This document shows positions 27,810 to 35,338 of a stretch of 58,214 nucleotides of DNA, in pieces. This stretch comes from Bacteroidota bacterium (GTDB lineage Bacteria; Bacteroidota; Bacteroidia; Bacteroidales; WCHB1-69). Each line of letters starts with the position of its first letter. Within the stretch, counting starts at the first letter, position 1. The notes beneath the pieces were generated by a model. The model had not been told where the DNA came from, made no database searches, and worked only from the letters and a program-made list of their open reading frames with translations. The stretch spans positions 1-58,214 of the forward strand of contig JAEWNB010000195.1 of assembly GCA_023392945.1 (NCBI GenBank), read 5' to 3'. The position numbers were made by a program, and so were the translations under genes.

Positions 27810-28487
27810 TTAAATCCCTACAACAACCTTTGAATATCTGATAACTTTATTTTTGATTTTATACCCTTTTTGAGACTCTTCAATCACTTTCCCTTTTTCA
27901 TCTTCATTAGTAGCTTGAAAATGGGTAATAGCTTCATGAAGATCTGTATTAAAAGTTTCGCCTTTTGCAGGAATTACCTCTACATCATAGACTTTCAATA
28001 AATGCACTAATTTACTATAAATCAATTCAAATCCCGATTTTATTGCCACAATATCCTCCGCATTTTCATTTGCCTTTATTGCACGCTCAAAATCATCAAT
28101 TATCGGCAACAAATCTCGAAATACTTTTTCGGAAGCAGTTTCTATTAAATCCAATTTTTCCTTATTGGTACGTTTTTTATAATTGTCAAACTCAGAATAA
28201 AGCCTTAGAAATTTATCATTAAGTTCTCGGTAATCATCAGCAAATTTTGCGTTTTCTTTTTTCAATTTTTCAATCATTTCCTTTTGGGAATCCTCTTTTA
28301 AAGAGGCTTTTTTTCCAAAGAAACCGGATTTATTTTTCACTTCCTCCTTTACATCCTTTTGGTCAACACTATCTTCAATTATCTCACTATTACTGTCAGT
28401 ATTCTGTTCAACGCTAACATCTTTCTCACTCTCCGAATCAAGAGATATCTTCTTACTTTTCATATCAGGCTCTAAATCCTTCTTCAT
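27810..28487 (-). CDS. grpE: Nucleotide exchange factor GrpE
   Basis: 225 residues. An acidic and lysine-rich disordered region (about 1-75) precedes a long helix containing the GrpE signature FDNYKKRTNKEK and LPIIDDFERAI. The C-terminal beta domain ends VIEESQKGYKIKNKVIRYSK. GrpE exchanges ADP on DnaK. It is the first gene of the grpE-dnaJ operon. A 17-bp palindrome lies 92 bp upstream (28580-28596). Confidence 0.96.
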   Translation of the reverse strand: MKKDLEPDMKSKKISLDSESEKDVSVEQNTDSNSEIIEDSVDQKDVKEEVKNKSGFFGKKASLKEDSQKEMIEKLKKENAKFADDYRELNDKFLRLYSEFDNYKKRTNKEKLDLIETASEKVFRDLLPIIDDFERAIKANENAEDIVAIKSGFELIYSKLVHLLKVYDVEVIPAKGETFNTDLHEAITHFQATNEDEKGKVIEESQKGYKIKNKVIRYSKVVVGI

Positions 28488-28553
28488 AATATATTGTAAT
28501 TTAAGTTATTATAAAATCAAAAATCAATTAAGCATAAACGGGCTACATATTAC

Positions 28554-28570
28554 TACAAAAATTTTGCCAA
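28554..28570 (-). promoter_or_regulatory. Sigma-54-like element upstream of grpE
   Basis: The minus strand reads TTGGCA, then 8 bases, then TGTA-like sequence, with GG and GT 10 bp apart. The consensus needs GC at -12, so there is one mismatch at a critical base. A weak candidate only. Confidence 0.25.
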
Positions 28571-28579
28571 AAAAAATTC

Positions 28580-28596
28580 TATGACATCTTGTCATA
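28580..28596. promoter_or_regulatory. Perfect palindrome upstream of grpE-dnaJ (operator candidate)
   Basis: TATGACA, three bases, TGTCATA: arms of 7 bp with exact symmetry. It is the most operator-like site in the 172-bp gap between grpE and the LytTR gene. It does not match CIRCE. The protein that would bind it is unknown. Confidence 0.4.
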
Positions 28597-28659
28597 CCAA
28601 AAAAAGAGAATAATAGATTCGTTTCAATTGAGAAGTGTAAACATGAAGTGTGTATGGGT

Positions 28660-29442
28660 CTAATTAGTTTTCAAATTTTCAAGATCACTTTTTCTTAACA
28701 CCAAAAAATCAACGACCTCTCTTCTTTTTCTCGAAGCAATCGGCACAATTACTTCAGTTCCATTTTTTTTGATCCCAAAATTGACAGAATAGGCATTAAA
28801 ACTTACAACATTATCAACAACTATAATAATATCCCTGCTGACTTGAATCCAGGTATTTGGTGGAAGTTGTTGCATAACATCCAGTAAAGTAACACGCATC
28901 CTATATTTTCTTCCACTTATTGTAAGTATGGAGACATAATTTTTATCTACTTCAAAGAAGAGAATTTCGTTCAAGGGGATTTGCTTAATAATCCCAGAAT
29001 CATTTATTGGAAAAAACTGAGAATTAAGGTGTTGAAAATTATTAATTTTATTAAGCATTATAATATCTTCCGAGAGTTTTTCAAAACGCTCTATAGTTTG
29101 CTTAAATCGTCTTGGGATAAATGCTTTAGACAAAAAATCAAAGATTCCCATATCAAAATACTCAAAAGCTTTTTCACTATATGCCACAGGATATCCGGTC
29201 AGAATAACTGTTAAGGGAGGATTCTGAATCTGCTCCAGCATTTGAAAACCATCCATTTCAGGCATTTCAACATCGGTAAACATCAGATCGCAACTATTAT
29301 TTTTTAGATACTCAATGGCTTTAACCGGATTAAAAAATTGAGCCTTTCTCTTATAATTTGGATACATACTGAACATTGAGTCAAGTATCTCATGGGGTGC
29401 ATCCTCATTATCAACGGAGATATAAAAATAGTCTCTTGTCAT
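28660..29442 (-). CDS. LytTR-family response regulator
   Basis: 260 residues. The receiver domain has the acidic pair in DNEDAP, the phosphoacceptor Asp57 in MFTDVEMPEMDG and the conserved Lys106 in FLSKAF. The LytTR DNA-binding domain covers about 150-250, with ILFFEVDKNYVSILT and the WIQVSRDIIIVVDNVVSFN block. LytTR regulators bind short direct repeats as dimers. A LytS-type kinase gene is divergent, 123 bp away, and is its likely partner. The duplicated promoter block at 30694 and 31103 is a candidate target. Confidence 0.93.
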   Translation of the reverse strand: MTRDYFYISVDNEDAPHEILDSMFSMYPNYKRKAQFFNPVKAIEYLKNNSCDLMFTDVEMPEMDGFQMLEQIQNPPLTVILTGYPVAYSEKAFEYFDMGIFDFLSKAFIPRRFKQTIERFEKLSEDIIMLNKINNFQHLNSQFFPINDSGIIKQIPLNEILFFEVDKNYVSILTISGRKYRMRVTLLDVMQQLPPNTWIQVSRDIIIVVDNVVSFNAYSVNFGIKKNGTEVIVPIASRKRREVVDFLVLRKSDLENLKTN

Positions 29443-29461
29443 AATGAACTCTTTTTGAATG

Positions 29462-29469
29462 CAAAAATA
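29462..29469 (-). promoter_or_regulatory. LytTR regulator promoter, -7 element
   Basis: TATTTTTG on the minus strand, 19 bp before the regulator start codon. Confidence 0.6.
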
Positions 29470-29534
29470 TAAAAAATACGCTTTCTTTTCCCAAATAAAA
29501 AATCACTTTTTATAATTTTGTACGTTCTTTTTTT

Positions 29535-29542
29535 TACTTTTG
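29535..29542 (+). promoter_or_regulatory. LytS-type kinase promoter, -7 element
   Basis: TACTTTTG on the plus strand, 23 bp before the kinase start. It sits back to back with the regulator promoter. Confidence 0.65.
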
Positions 29543-29565
29543 CAACGACGAAATTTAAATTTTAA

Positions 29566-30624
29566 ATGGTAATTAACAGAAATAATCTCCAAGGCTTTAT
29601 TCTTTTCATTATCCAGCTACTTTTTTGGATTGGAGCTGCGCTCTTTTTTATGCGTTATTCGTTTATAAGACCAGGTAGTATCTTTGGATATGAATATGAA
29701 ATCCTATGTGTAATTATTATTGCATCCGCAGTATATTTAAATTATTTTGTCATTTACCCTGTTTTTATTAAAAAAAACCGATGGTTCCCCTACAGTATAA
29801 TAACATTAATATCAATTTTAATAATTGCATATGCCGAATTAATTATTTTTGAGCCAACAATTAATAAGACCTATATTTTTCAAAAGGAGTTTACATTACA
29901 AATAAAACTTTCGATATTTTTTCTCGTTTTTTTAAGGGATTTAGGTTTTATGCTCTTCTTTTTACTATTTAAACATTATTTGGAAACTGTTAAAAGTAAA
30001 ACGTTGCAGGTTAATTTGTTAAAGAAGGAAATTATATGGGAAAAAGAAAAATATGAAATAGAAAAAAGTTTTATCAGTTCTAAAATGGCCCCACACTATC
30101 TATTTAATGTAGTAAATCAATTGTATCTACTGGCAGTGAAGAAAAATGATAAATTACCAGGACTTATGAGAAAACTTTCATTCATTTTAGATTTTTACAT
30201 GATTGAATCAAATAAAACTAAAATAGAAATGCAGAGTGAACTGGATTTTTATCAGGATTATATAGATTTGGAATTATTGAGGCATCCAGAACCTATCACA
30301 GTAAATTTTGAAGTTTTGGGAGAAGCAGAAAACATTTTTATTGCTCCCCTAATTTTTGAAAATTTTATTGGGAATTCATTTAAATATACTTCACATGACG
30401 GAACAGGGATGATTACTATTGTTTTTGACTTTACGAATCCCGGTCATCTTCAATTCCGTTGTGAAAACAACAAACCTGCAATCAAAAATAGTTGCGTTTC
30501 TTCAGGCAGCGGACTTAAAATTGTCCGAAAAAGGCTTGATATTTTGTACCCTAATGCCTATTTATGGGATGTTCAAGACGAAAAAGAGCAATATAAAGTA
30601 TTTCTTAACTTAAAAATAGATTAA
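29566..30624 (+). CDS. LytS-type sensor histidine kinase
   Basis: 352 residues. Four membrane segments lie at about 10-30, 45-67, 76-95 and 115-137, with short loops and no separate sensor domain. A coiled linker leads to the kinase domain, with His177 in MAPHYLFNVVNQ, the N-box ENFIGNSFKYT and the G-box SGLKIVRKRLD. Kinases of this group pair with LytTR regulators. The usual NPHFLFN is changed to APHYLFN, losing the Asn and Pro contacts of the motif, but the His itself is kept. Confidence 0.92.
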   Translation: MVINRNNLQGFILFIIQLLFWIGAALFFMRYSFIRPGSIFGYEYEILCVIIIASAVYLNYFVIYPVFIKKNRWFPYSIITLISILIIAYAELIIFEPTINKTYIFQKEFTLQIKLSIFFLVFLRDLGFMLFFLLFKHYLETVKSKTLQVNLLKKEIIWEKEKYEIEKSFISSKMAPHYLFNVVNQLYLLAVKKNDKLPGLMRKLSFILDFYMIESNKTKIEMQSELDFYQDYIDLELLRHPEPITVNFEVLGEAENIFIAPLIFENFIGNSFKYTSHDGTGMITIVFDFTNPGHLQFRCENNKPAIKNSCVSSGSGLKIVRKRLDILYPNAYLWDVQDEKEQYKVFLNLKID

Positions 30625-30693
30625 GATTTTTCCTTTATTAAATTTATTTTGATAAATTAGGGAGCCAATTTCTTCAAAAAAGTGTAGTTCTCA

Positions 30694-30775
30694 ACGTTCG
30701 TCCCAAATTCGTCTAAATAATAGCTAAATCATTGTTAATACTTGTTTTATTGATTTTATTTGTTATATTTTTACC
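30694..30775 (+). repeat. Upstream copy of the duplicated promoter block
   Basis: An 82-nt segment matching 31103-31183 over nearly its whole length. It begins ACGTTCGTCCC, carries a second TTCGTC 11 bp after the first, then TAGCTAAATCATTGTTAAT, and ends TATATTTTTACC. Only a five-codon frame (ATG at 30797) follows, so this copy has no recognisable gene downstream. Confidence 0.8.
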
Positions 30776-31102
30776 GATAGAAAAAAGAGATAAAAAATGA
30801 CATATTATAATTAATGTATATATATAATGTTAGAAACAAAAAAATAATAACAAAAAAAAATAAGTTCTATGTAGAAAGAAAATTCAAAATGAGATCAAAA
30901 TAAAGCAACTATTTTTGGATTGGAGCAAAAAAACTTCCAAAAAAATGAATATTTTTCCTTTTAAGGTAAAAAAAAAATATTCGAAATAAAAAAAATGGGG
31001 AAATAAAGTAATTATTAACACAATAATTGATTAATTAAATCAGATAATTAAAATTCATTTTTTTAATATATTGTTAAAGTATTAAAAAACAAACTGATTT
31101 TT
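30776..31102. other. AT-rich gap between the two promoter blocks
   Basis: Together with the two flanking blocks this makes a 577-bp gap between genes. The stretch holds a five-codon frame at 30797 and a four-codon frame near 30888. A GAATATTTTT/AAAAATATTC hairpin lies at 30947-30982 with an inner CCTT/AAGG stem. No protein of useful length is encoded. A short RNA or a decayed gene would both fit. Confidence 0.4.
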
Positions 31103-31183
31103 ACGTTCGTCCCTAATCCGTCCCAAAATAGCTAAATCGTTGTTAATCTTGATTTTCCTATTATTTTTTCCTATATTTTTACC
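31103..31183 (+). promoter_or_regulatory. Promoter block of the Cys-containing lipoprotein gene; candidate LytTR target
   Basis: The second copy of the block, 19 bp before the start codon at 31202. It contains ACGTTCGTCCC, TCCGTC 11 bp after the first TTCGTC, the shared TAGCTAAATCGTTGTTAAT and CTATATTTTTACC as the probable -7 region. Conservation of the tandem TTCGTC-like units in both copies suggests a regulator site. Binding by the neighbouring LytTR protein is inference. Confidence 0.55.
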
Positions 31184-31201
31184 AGAAAAAATAATACAAA
31201 A

Positions 31202-31741
31202 ATGAACAAACGAATTTTATTTTACGGTTTAGTAGCATTACTTGCTTTAACGACAATGATCTCTTGCAATGATAACCCAACGAACATAGGATCAATTCAG
31301 GAAGACGATAACAACAATGCAACACAAATAGAAAATGGCAAAGACATGCTTAACTCTGGAGTTTTTAAAATGAAAGTCAAAGTAGGACATTTAGCTTCTC
31401 AATGTTCTCCCGGATGTATTATGATTAACGGAAGATATTTTCATGCAGATTGCATGGGACAGGGCAATGTATGCAATCTCGCCGCAACGGTAAAACTAAC
31501 CTTAGGAACAACAATATCTGACATTAATTATTATAACGGAACTACTTTATATGAATATGAATTTACTACAGAAGAATATTTTCAATTTCCGGCACGTTCA
31601 CTTTGGGTGTATAATGAATTTACAGGTACTGAATGTTGGATGAATATTCCTGAGCAATTATTATTTAGAGACTCCAACACACATCAATTTCTATTTAAAG
31701 GAATCTATTTCTCCAGCAAACAAGCATACGCTAACGAATAA
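31202..31741 (+). CDS. Cysteine-containing lipoprotein of unknown function
   Basis: 179 residues. A lipoprotein signal ends at Cys22 (TTMISC), followed by an Asn/Asp-rich linker (about 23-48). The mature domain has five cysteines at about 68, 72, 84, 91 and 145, in QCSPGCIMINGRYFHADC and NVCN. This could give disulfides or a metal site. The remainder looks beta-rich. I do not recognise the family. It follows a LytTR/LytS pair and carries one copy of the duplicated promoter block, so it is a plausible output of that system. Confidence 0.8.
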   Translation: MNKRILFYGLVALLALTTMISCNDNPTNIGSIQEDDNNNATQIENGKDMLNSGVFKMKVKVGHLASQCSPGCIMINGRYFHADCMGQGNVCNLAATVKLTLGTTISDINYYNGTTLYEYEFTTEEYFQFPARSLWVYNEFTGTECWMNIPEQLLFRDSNTHQFLFKGIYFSSKQAYANE

Positions 31742-31776
31742 AATATAACGAAATCAAGAATAATATAACGATAAAA

Positions 31777-31992
31777 ATGAGAACAGCCTATCATCATAAT
31801 AAACTATTTTCCGTCCTGGTCATGCAGGTGGTAGGTTTTTGTTCTCACTTAAATAATAATATTGAATTAAAAAAAGGATGTTTTTTCAAATATTTTAAAT
31901 TAAAAAGCGGTTTTTCCCAAAATTATCCACTTTTTTTACCGATAAGTAATCCCACCTTAATTTCTTCACCGAAGAAGCGAGCATCCCATTAG
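31777..31992 (+). other. Doubtful 71-codon ORF in a gap of ~500 bp
   Basis: The gap 31742-32237 holds one frame of 71 codons starting MRTAYHHNKLFSVLV. Its first third is mildly hydrophobic; the rest is Lys/Phe/Ser-rich and looks random. A small TTCTTC/GAAGAA hairpin lies at 31962-31976. No promoter box precedes the frame, although it could follow the lipoprotein gene on one transcript. I see nothing else in the gap apart from the exonuclease promoter. Confidence 0.2.
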
Positions 31993-32209
31993 CATAATAA
32001 AAAACATCTCATCTCGTCCTAAATTATGCAAAGGGGTGCTCAACTTATTGGGTAAAATATTTCGTGCAAAAATAAAATTATTTTTTTACATAAAGTCTAA
32101 TTTTCAAAAAAAAAATTCCAAAAATTCATTTATACAAAAAAATAGTTATTTTATCGCAATAATAAAAGAAATCAACATTATAAATAATACATAAAACAGG
32201 ATAAAATTG

Positions 32210-32217
32210 TATCTTTG
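32210..32217 (+). promoter_or_regulatory. Exonuclease gene promoter, -7 element
   Basis: A perfect TATCTTTG, 20 bp before the start codon at 32238. Confidence 0.75.
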
Positions 32218-32237
32218 CGGACTATAAAAATAAAAAA

Positions 32238-33041
32238 ATGCATTTAAATTTAGAACGTCCGTTAGTATTTTTTGATCTTGAAACAACGGGGTTAAACATT
32301 GGAAAAGACAAAATTGTAGAAATTTCATTATTAAAAGTGTTCCCAACGGGAGAGGAATTAGTTAAAACTCTACTAATTAACCCAGGAATTCCAATTCCAA
32401 AAGAATGCTCAGAAATTCATGGAATTTATGACATTGATGTCAAAGATAAACCTAAATTCGATGAGGTAGCTGAAGAAATTGAATCATTCATGAAAGATTG
32501 TGATATTGCCGGTTATAATTCAAACAAGTTTGACTTACCACTCTTAGTAGAAGAATTTTTAAGGTGTGGCAAACGTTTTGAACTTAGGAATAGAAAATTT
32601 ATAGATGTACAAAATATTTATCATAAAATGGAGCCGCGTACATTAAGTGCAGCCTATAAACTTTACTGCAACAAAGAATTGACCGATGCTCATCAAGCCG
32701 AAAATGATACCAGAGCAACCTATGAAGTATTGAAAGCCCAGATTACCAAATATGACGGAACAGCATATGAAGACAAAAAAACTGGACGTAAAGAATTTCC
32801 TATTCAAAATGATGTAAAAAAACTGAGTAATTTTTCGAGTGAGAACAGAAATGTCGATTTAATAGGACACATTGTATTTAATGAAAAAGACGAAGAAATT
32901 TTTAATTTTGGTAAGCATAAAGGAAAAAAAGTTGAAACAGTATTCATGACAGAACCTTCCTATTATGATTGGATGATAAAAGCTGATTTTCCTCTTTATA
33001 CGAAAGAAGTGATTACAATGATACGAGAAAGAATGTTATAG
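32238..33041 (+). CDS. DEDDh 3'-5' exonuclease with ExoX-like C-terminal domain
   Basis: 267 residues. The exonuclease domain (about 1-170) has FFDLETTG (first Asp and Glu), NSNKFDLPLL (second Asp) and AHQAENDTRATYEVL (the DEDDh His and last Asp), so all catalytic residues are present. The C-terminal ~50 residues, FNFGKHKGKKVETVF onward, match the small domain fused to ExoX-like nucleases. It resembles the epsilon proofreading subunit but probably acts in DNA repair. It has its own promoter. Confidence 0.9.
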   Translation: MHLNLERPLVFFDLETTGLNIGKDKIVEISLLKVFPTGEELVKTLLINPGIPIPKECSEIHGIYDIDVKDKPKFDEVAEEIESFMKDCDIAGYNSNKFDLPLLVEEFLRCGKRFELRNRKFIDVQNIYHKMEPRTLSAAYKLYCNKELTDAHQAENDTRATYEVLKAQITKYDGTAYEDKKTGRKEFPIQNDVKKLSNFSSENRNVDLIGHIVFNEKDEEIFNFGKHKGKKVETVFMTEPSYYDWMIKADFPLYTKEVITMIRERML

Positions 33042-33076
33042 ATAAAGACATTTATTTTTTAGAAGTCGAAAATTAT

Positions 33077-33084
33077 TATCTTTG
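33077..33084 (+). promoter_or_regulatory. Promoter of elbB-mtnA-aroK, -7 element
   Basis: A perfect TATCTTTG, 32 bp before the elbB start codon. Confidence 0.75.
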
Positions 33085-33116
33085 CAAATAATCATTAATA
33101 TTCAATATGTGAAATT

Positions 33117-33764
33117 ATGAAAAAGTTTGCAGTTATTTTATGTGGGAGCGGTTCTTTAGACGGATCTGAGATATATGAATCTGTAATGACGCTTTTGGCC
33201 ATTGACAAGAACGGATGCAGCTATACAATTTTTGCTCCTAATGAAAATCAATACCAAGTTATAAATCATATTTCAAAAAAACCGATGGATGAGACCAGAA
33301 ATATGATGATTGAAGCATCGCGAATTGCAAGAGGTGAAATTCAAGACCTTAAAAAATACAAAGCAGAGAATTTTGATGCCCTAATATTTCCAGGAGGAAA
33401 TGGTTCTGCCAAAAACTTATTTACATATAATCTTCATGGCGTGAATGCAAAAGTTCTTCCTGAAGTTGAAAGAGCCATTAAATCTACTTTCTTGTTAAAA
33501 AAACCTATCGGAGCTCTTTGTATTGCTCCGGTCTTATTGGCAAAAGTATTGGGAGATATTACTATCACAATTGGAAGTGATCTTAAAACAATAGCTGATA
33601 TTGAGAAGATGGGTGCCACTCATATAAACACTCAACAAACAGAGGTAATAGCAGACAAAAAAAACAGAATATTTACAACTCCCTGTTTTATGCTCCCTGC
33701 CACAATTTCTGACATAGCTGAGTCTGCTGACAAATTGATTAAAAGCATATTAAATAATGAATAA
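33117..33764 (+). CDS. elbB: ElbB-like DJ-1/PfpI superfamily protein
   Basis: 215 residues. The opening KKFAVILCGSGSLDGSEI and the nucleophile-elbow region PIGALCIAPVLLAKVLG, with a cysteine at the elbow, are typical of ElbB/ES1, a class I glutamine amidotransferase-like fold. E. coli ElbB has been described as a glyoxalase; older notes link it to isoprenoid synthesis. Its last 8 bp overlap mtnA, so the genes are translationally coupled. Confidence 0.9.
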   Translation: MKKFAVILCGSGSLDGSEIYESVMTLLAIDKNGCSYTIFAPNENQYQVINHISKKPMDETRNMMIEASRIARGEIQDLKKYKAENFDALIFPGGNGSAKNLFTYNLHGVNAKVLPEVERAIKSTFLLKKPIGALCIAPVLLAKVLGDITITIGSDLKTIADIEKMGATHINTQQTEVIADKKNRIFTTPCFMLPATISDIAESADKLIKSILNNE

Positions 33765-34797
33765 TCCTTTTTTCGAATTGGACATTCTGAAGTTGGACGA
33801 CACAAAAAATGCACTAATAATTTTAGACCAGACTCAACTTCCTACTCAACAAGTATTCATTGAACTAAAAACAATAGAAGAAATATATTCTGCTATCAGG
33901 GAATTAAAAGTCAGAGGTGCTCCTGCTATAGGCATTGCAGCTGCTTTTGGAATCTATCTATCGGTCAAGAAATCCGATTCTAAAACCTTCGACAGTTTCT
34001 ATCAGGAATTTAAGAAGAACAAAATATATCTTTCTTCGGCACGACCAACAGCTGTTAATCTTAGTTGGGCTTTAAGCAGAATGGAATCCCATGTATTAAA
34101 AAACAGCCACAAATCAATAGATCAAATAATTATTGCATTAAAAGAAGAAGCAGAAAGGATAAAAGAAGAAGATATAACAACATGTTCTTTAATAGGAGAA
34201 TATGGGAAAGTCTTAATAAAAGAGGGTATGGGAATTTTAACCCATTGCAATGCGGGACATTTAGCAGTAGGCAAATATGGCACTGCTCTTTCTCCCATAT
34301 ATTTTGCACATCAAGAGAAAAAAAAATTCAGAGTATATGCAGATGAGACCCGCCCACTTCTTCAAGGCTCACGTCTAACAGTTTATGAATTGCAGCAGTC
34401 AGGAATTGATGTAACATTAATTTGTGATAATATGGCTTCAATTGTAATGAAAAATGGGTGGATTGATCTTGTTCTCACAGGCTGTGATAGAGTAGCAGCA
34501 AATGGTGATACTGCTAATAAAATCGGAACATCAGGCGTTGCAATATTAGCTAAATATTACAAAATCCCATTTTACATATGCGGTCCCACATCTTCTTTCG
34601 ACATGAATTGCAGAACCGGTGATGATATTGTCATTGAAGAAAGGAAGGGAACTGAAATTACGGATCTCTGGTATTCGAAACGAATGGCTCCTAAAGAGTG
34701 TAAAACATATAATCCTGCATTTGACGTAACTAATCACAATCTTATCAGCGGATTTATCACTGAAAAAGGGATTATTCATCCACCCTTTAAACTATGA
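33757..34797 (+). CDS. mtnA: S-methyl-5-thioribose-1-phosphate isomerase
   Basis: 346 residues of the eIF2B-related isomerase family. Motifs include KVRGAPAIGIAAAFGIYL, the active-site Cys in LTHCNAGHLAVGKYGTAL, ADETRPLLQGSRLT, and the Asp in TGCDRVAANGDTANKIGT. It converts methylthioribose-1-P to methylthioribulose-1-P in methionine salvage, and related enzymes handle 5-deoxyribose-1-P. No mtnB, mtnC, mtnD or mtnK is adjacent, so the pathway it serves here is open. It overlaps aroK by 4 bp. Confidence 0.94.
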   Translation: MNNPFFELDILKLDDTKNALIILDQTQLPTQQVFIELKTIEEIYSAIRELKVRGAPAIGIAAAFGIYLSVKKSDSKTFDSFYQEFKKNKIYLSSARPTAVNLSWALSRMESHVLKNSHKSIDQIIIALKEEAERIKEEDITTCSLIGEYGKVLIKEGMGILTHCNAGHLAVGKYGTALSPIYFAHQEKKKFRVYADETRPLLQGSRLTVYELQQSGIDVTLICDNMASIVMKNGWIDLVLTGCDRVAANGDTANKIGTSGVAILAKYYKIPFYICGPTSSFDMNCRTGDDIVIEERKGTEITDLWYSKRMAPKECKTYNPAFDVTNHNLISGFITEKGIIHPPFKL

Positions 34798-35333
34798 GTA
34801 TAATCGTATTGGTTGGGTTTTCAGGCTGTGGAAAAACAACAGTAGGTCGCAAAATTGCTAAAGCATTAGGTTACAAATTCATTGATTTGGATCAGGAATT
34901 TGAATTTAGATATCATATTTCCATTTCATCATTTTTTACAAAATACGGAGAAGAGAGTTTTAGAAAATGTGAAAATAATTTGTTGAAATTAGCTTTAGAA
35001 TCTGATAATTTGGTTTTGTCAACTGGTGGGGGCACACCTTGCTATTATAATGCAATGGAAGAGATTAATAATCATTCTATTTCAGTTTATATTAAAATGA
35101 CACGTCAATCTTTATACAACAGGCTTATTAATTCAAAAAAAGAGAGACCCTTGACAGAAGGAAAAGATTCAACGGAGTTAATGGATTATATAGAAAAGAC
35201 TCTTGAGAGCAGAGAAAAAATTTACACGAAAGCTTTCCTAACTGTAAAAGGAGAGAGTTTGAACATCTCTGATTTGGTGAATGCAATTACTAATTTTCAA
35301 AATAATCTCTCAAAAACTTCTGACAATAAGTAA
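34794..35333 (+). CDS. aroK: Shikimate kinase
   Basis: 179 residues. Walker A reads GFSGCGKTTVGR at about residues 7-18. The shikimate-binding Asp lies in FIDLDQEFE, FRKCE holds the conserved Arg, and STGGGTPC is the glycine-rich substrate loop. The lid Arg is in KKERPLTEG. It phosphorylates shikimate in aromatic amino acid synthesis. The ATG overlaps the stop of mtnA, giving tight coupling to an unrelated pathway gene. Confidence 0.95.
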   Translation: MSIIVLVGFSGCGKTTVGRKIAKALGYKFIDLDQEFEFRYHISISSFFTKYGEESFRKCENNLLKLALESDNLVLSTGGGTPCYYNAMEEINNHSISVYIKMTRQSLYNRLINSKKERPLTEGKDSTELMDYIEKTLESREKIYTKAFLTVKGESLNISDLVNAITNFQNNLSKTSDNK

Positions 35334-35338
35334 GATAA

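Noticed and set aside
30947..30982. Hairpin in the promoter-block gap as a terminator
   Set aside because: It has an A/T-only stem and no T tract after it on either strand, so I did not call a terminator.
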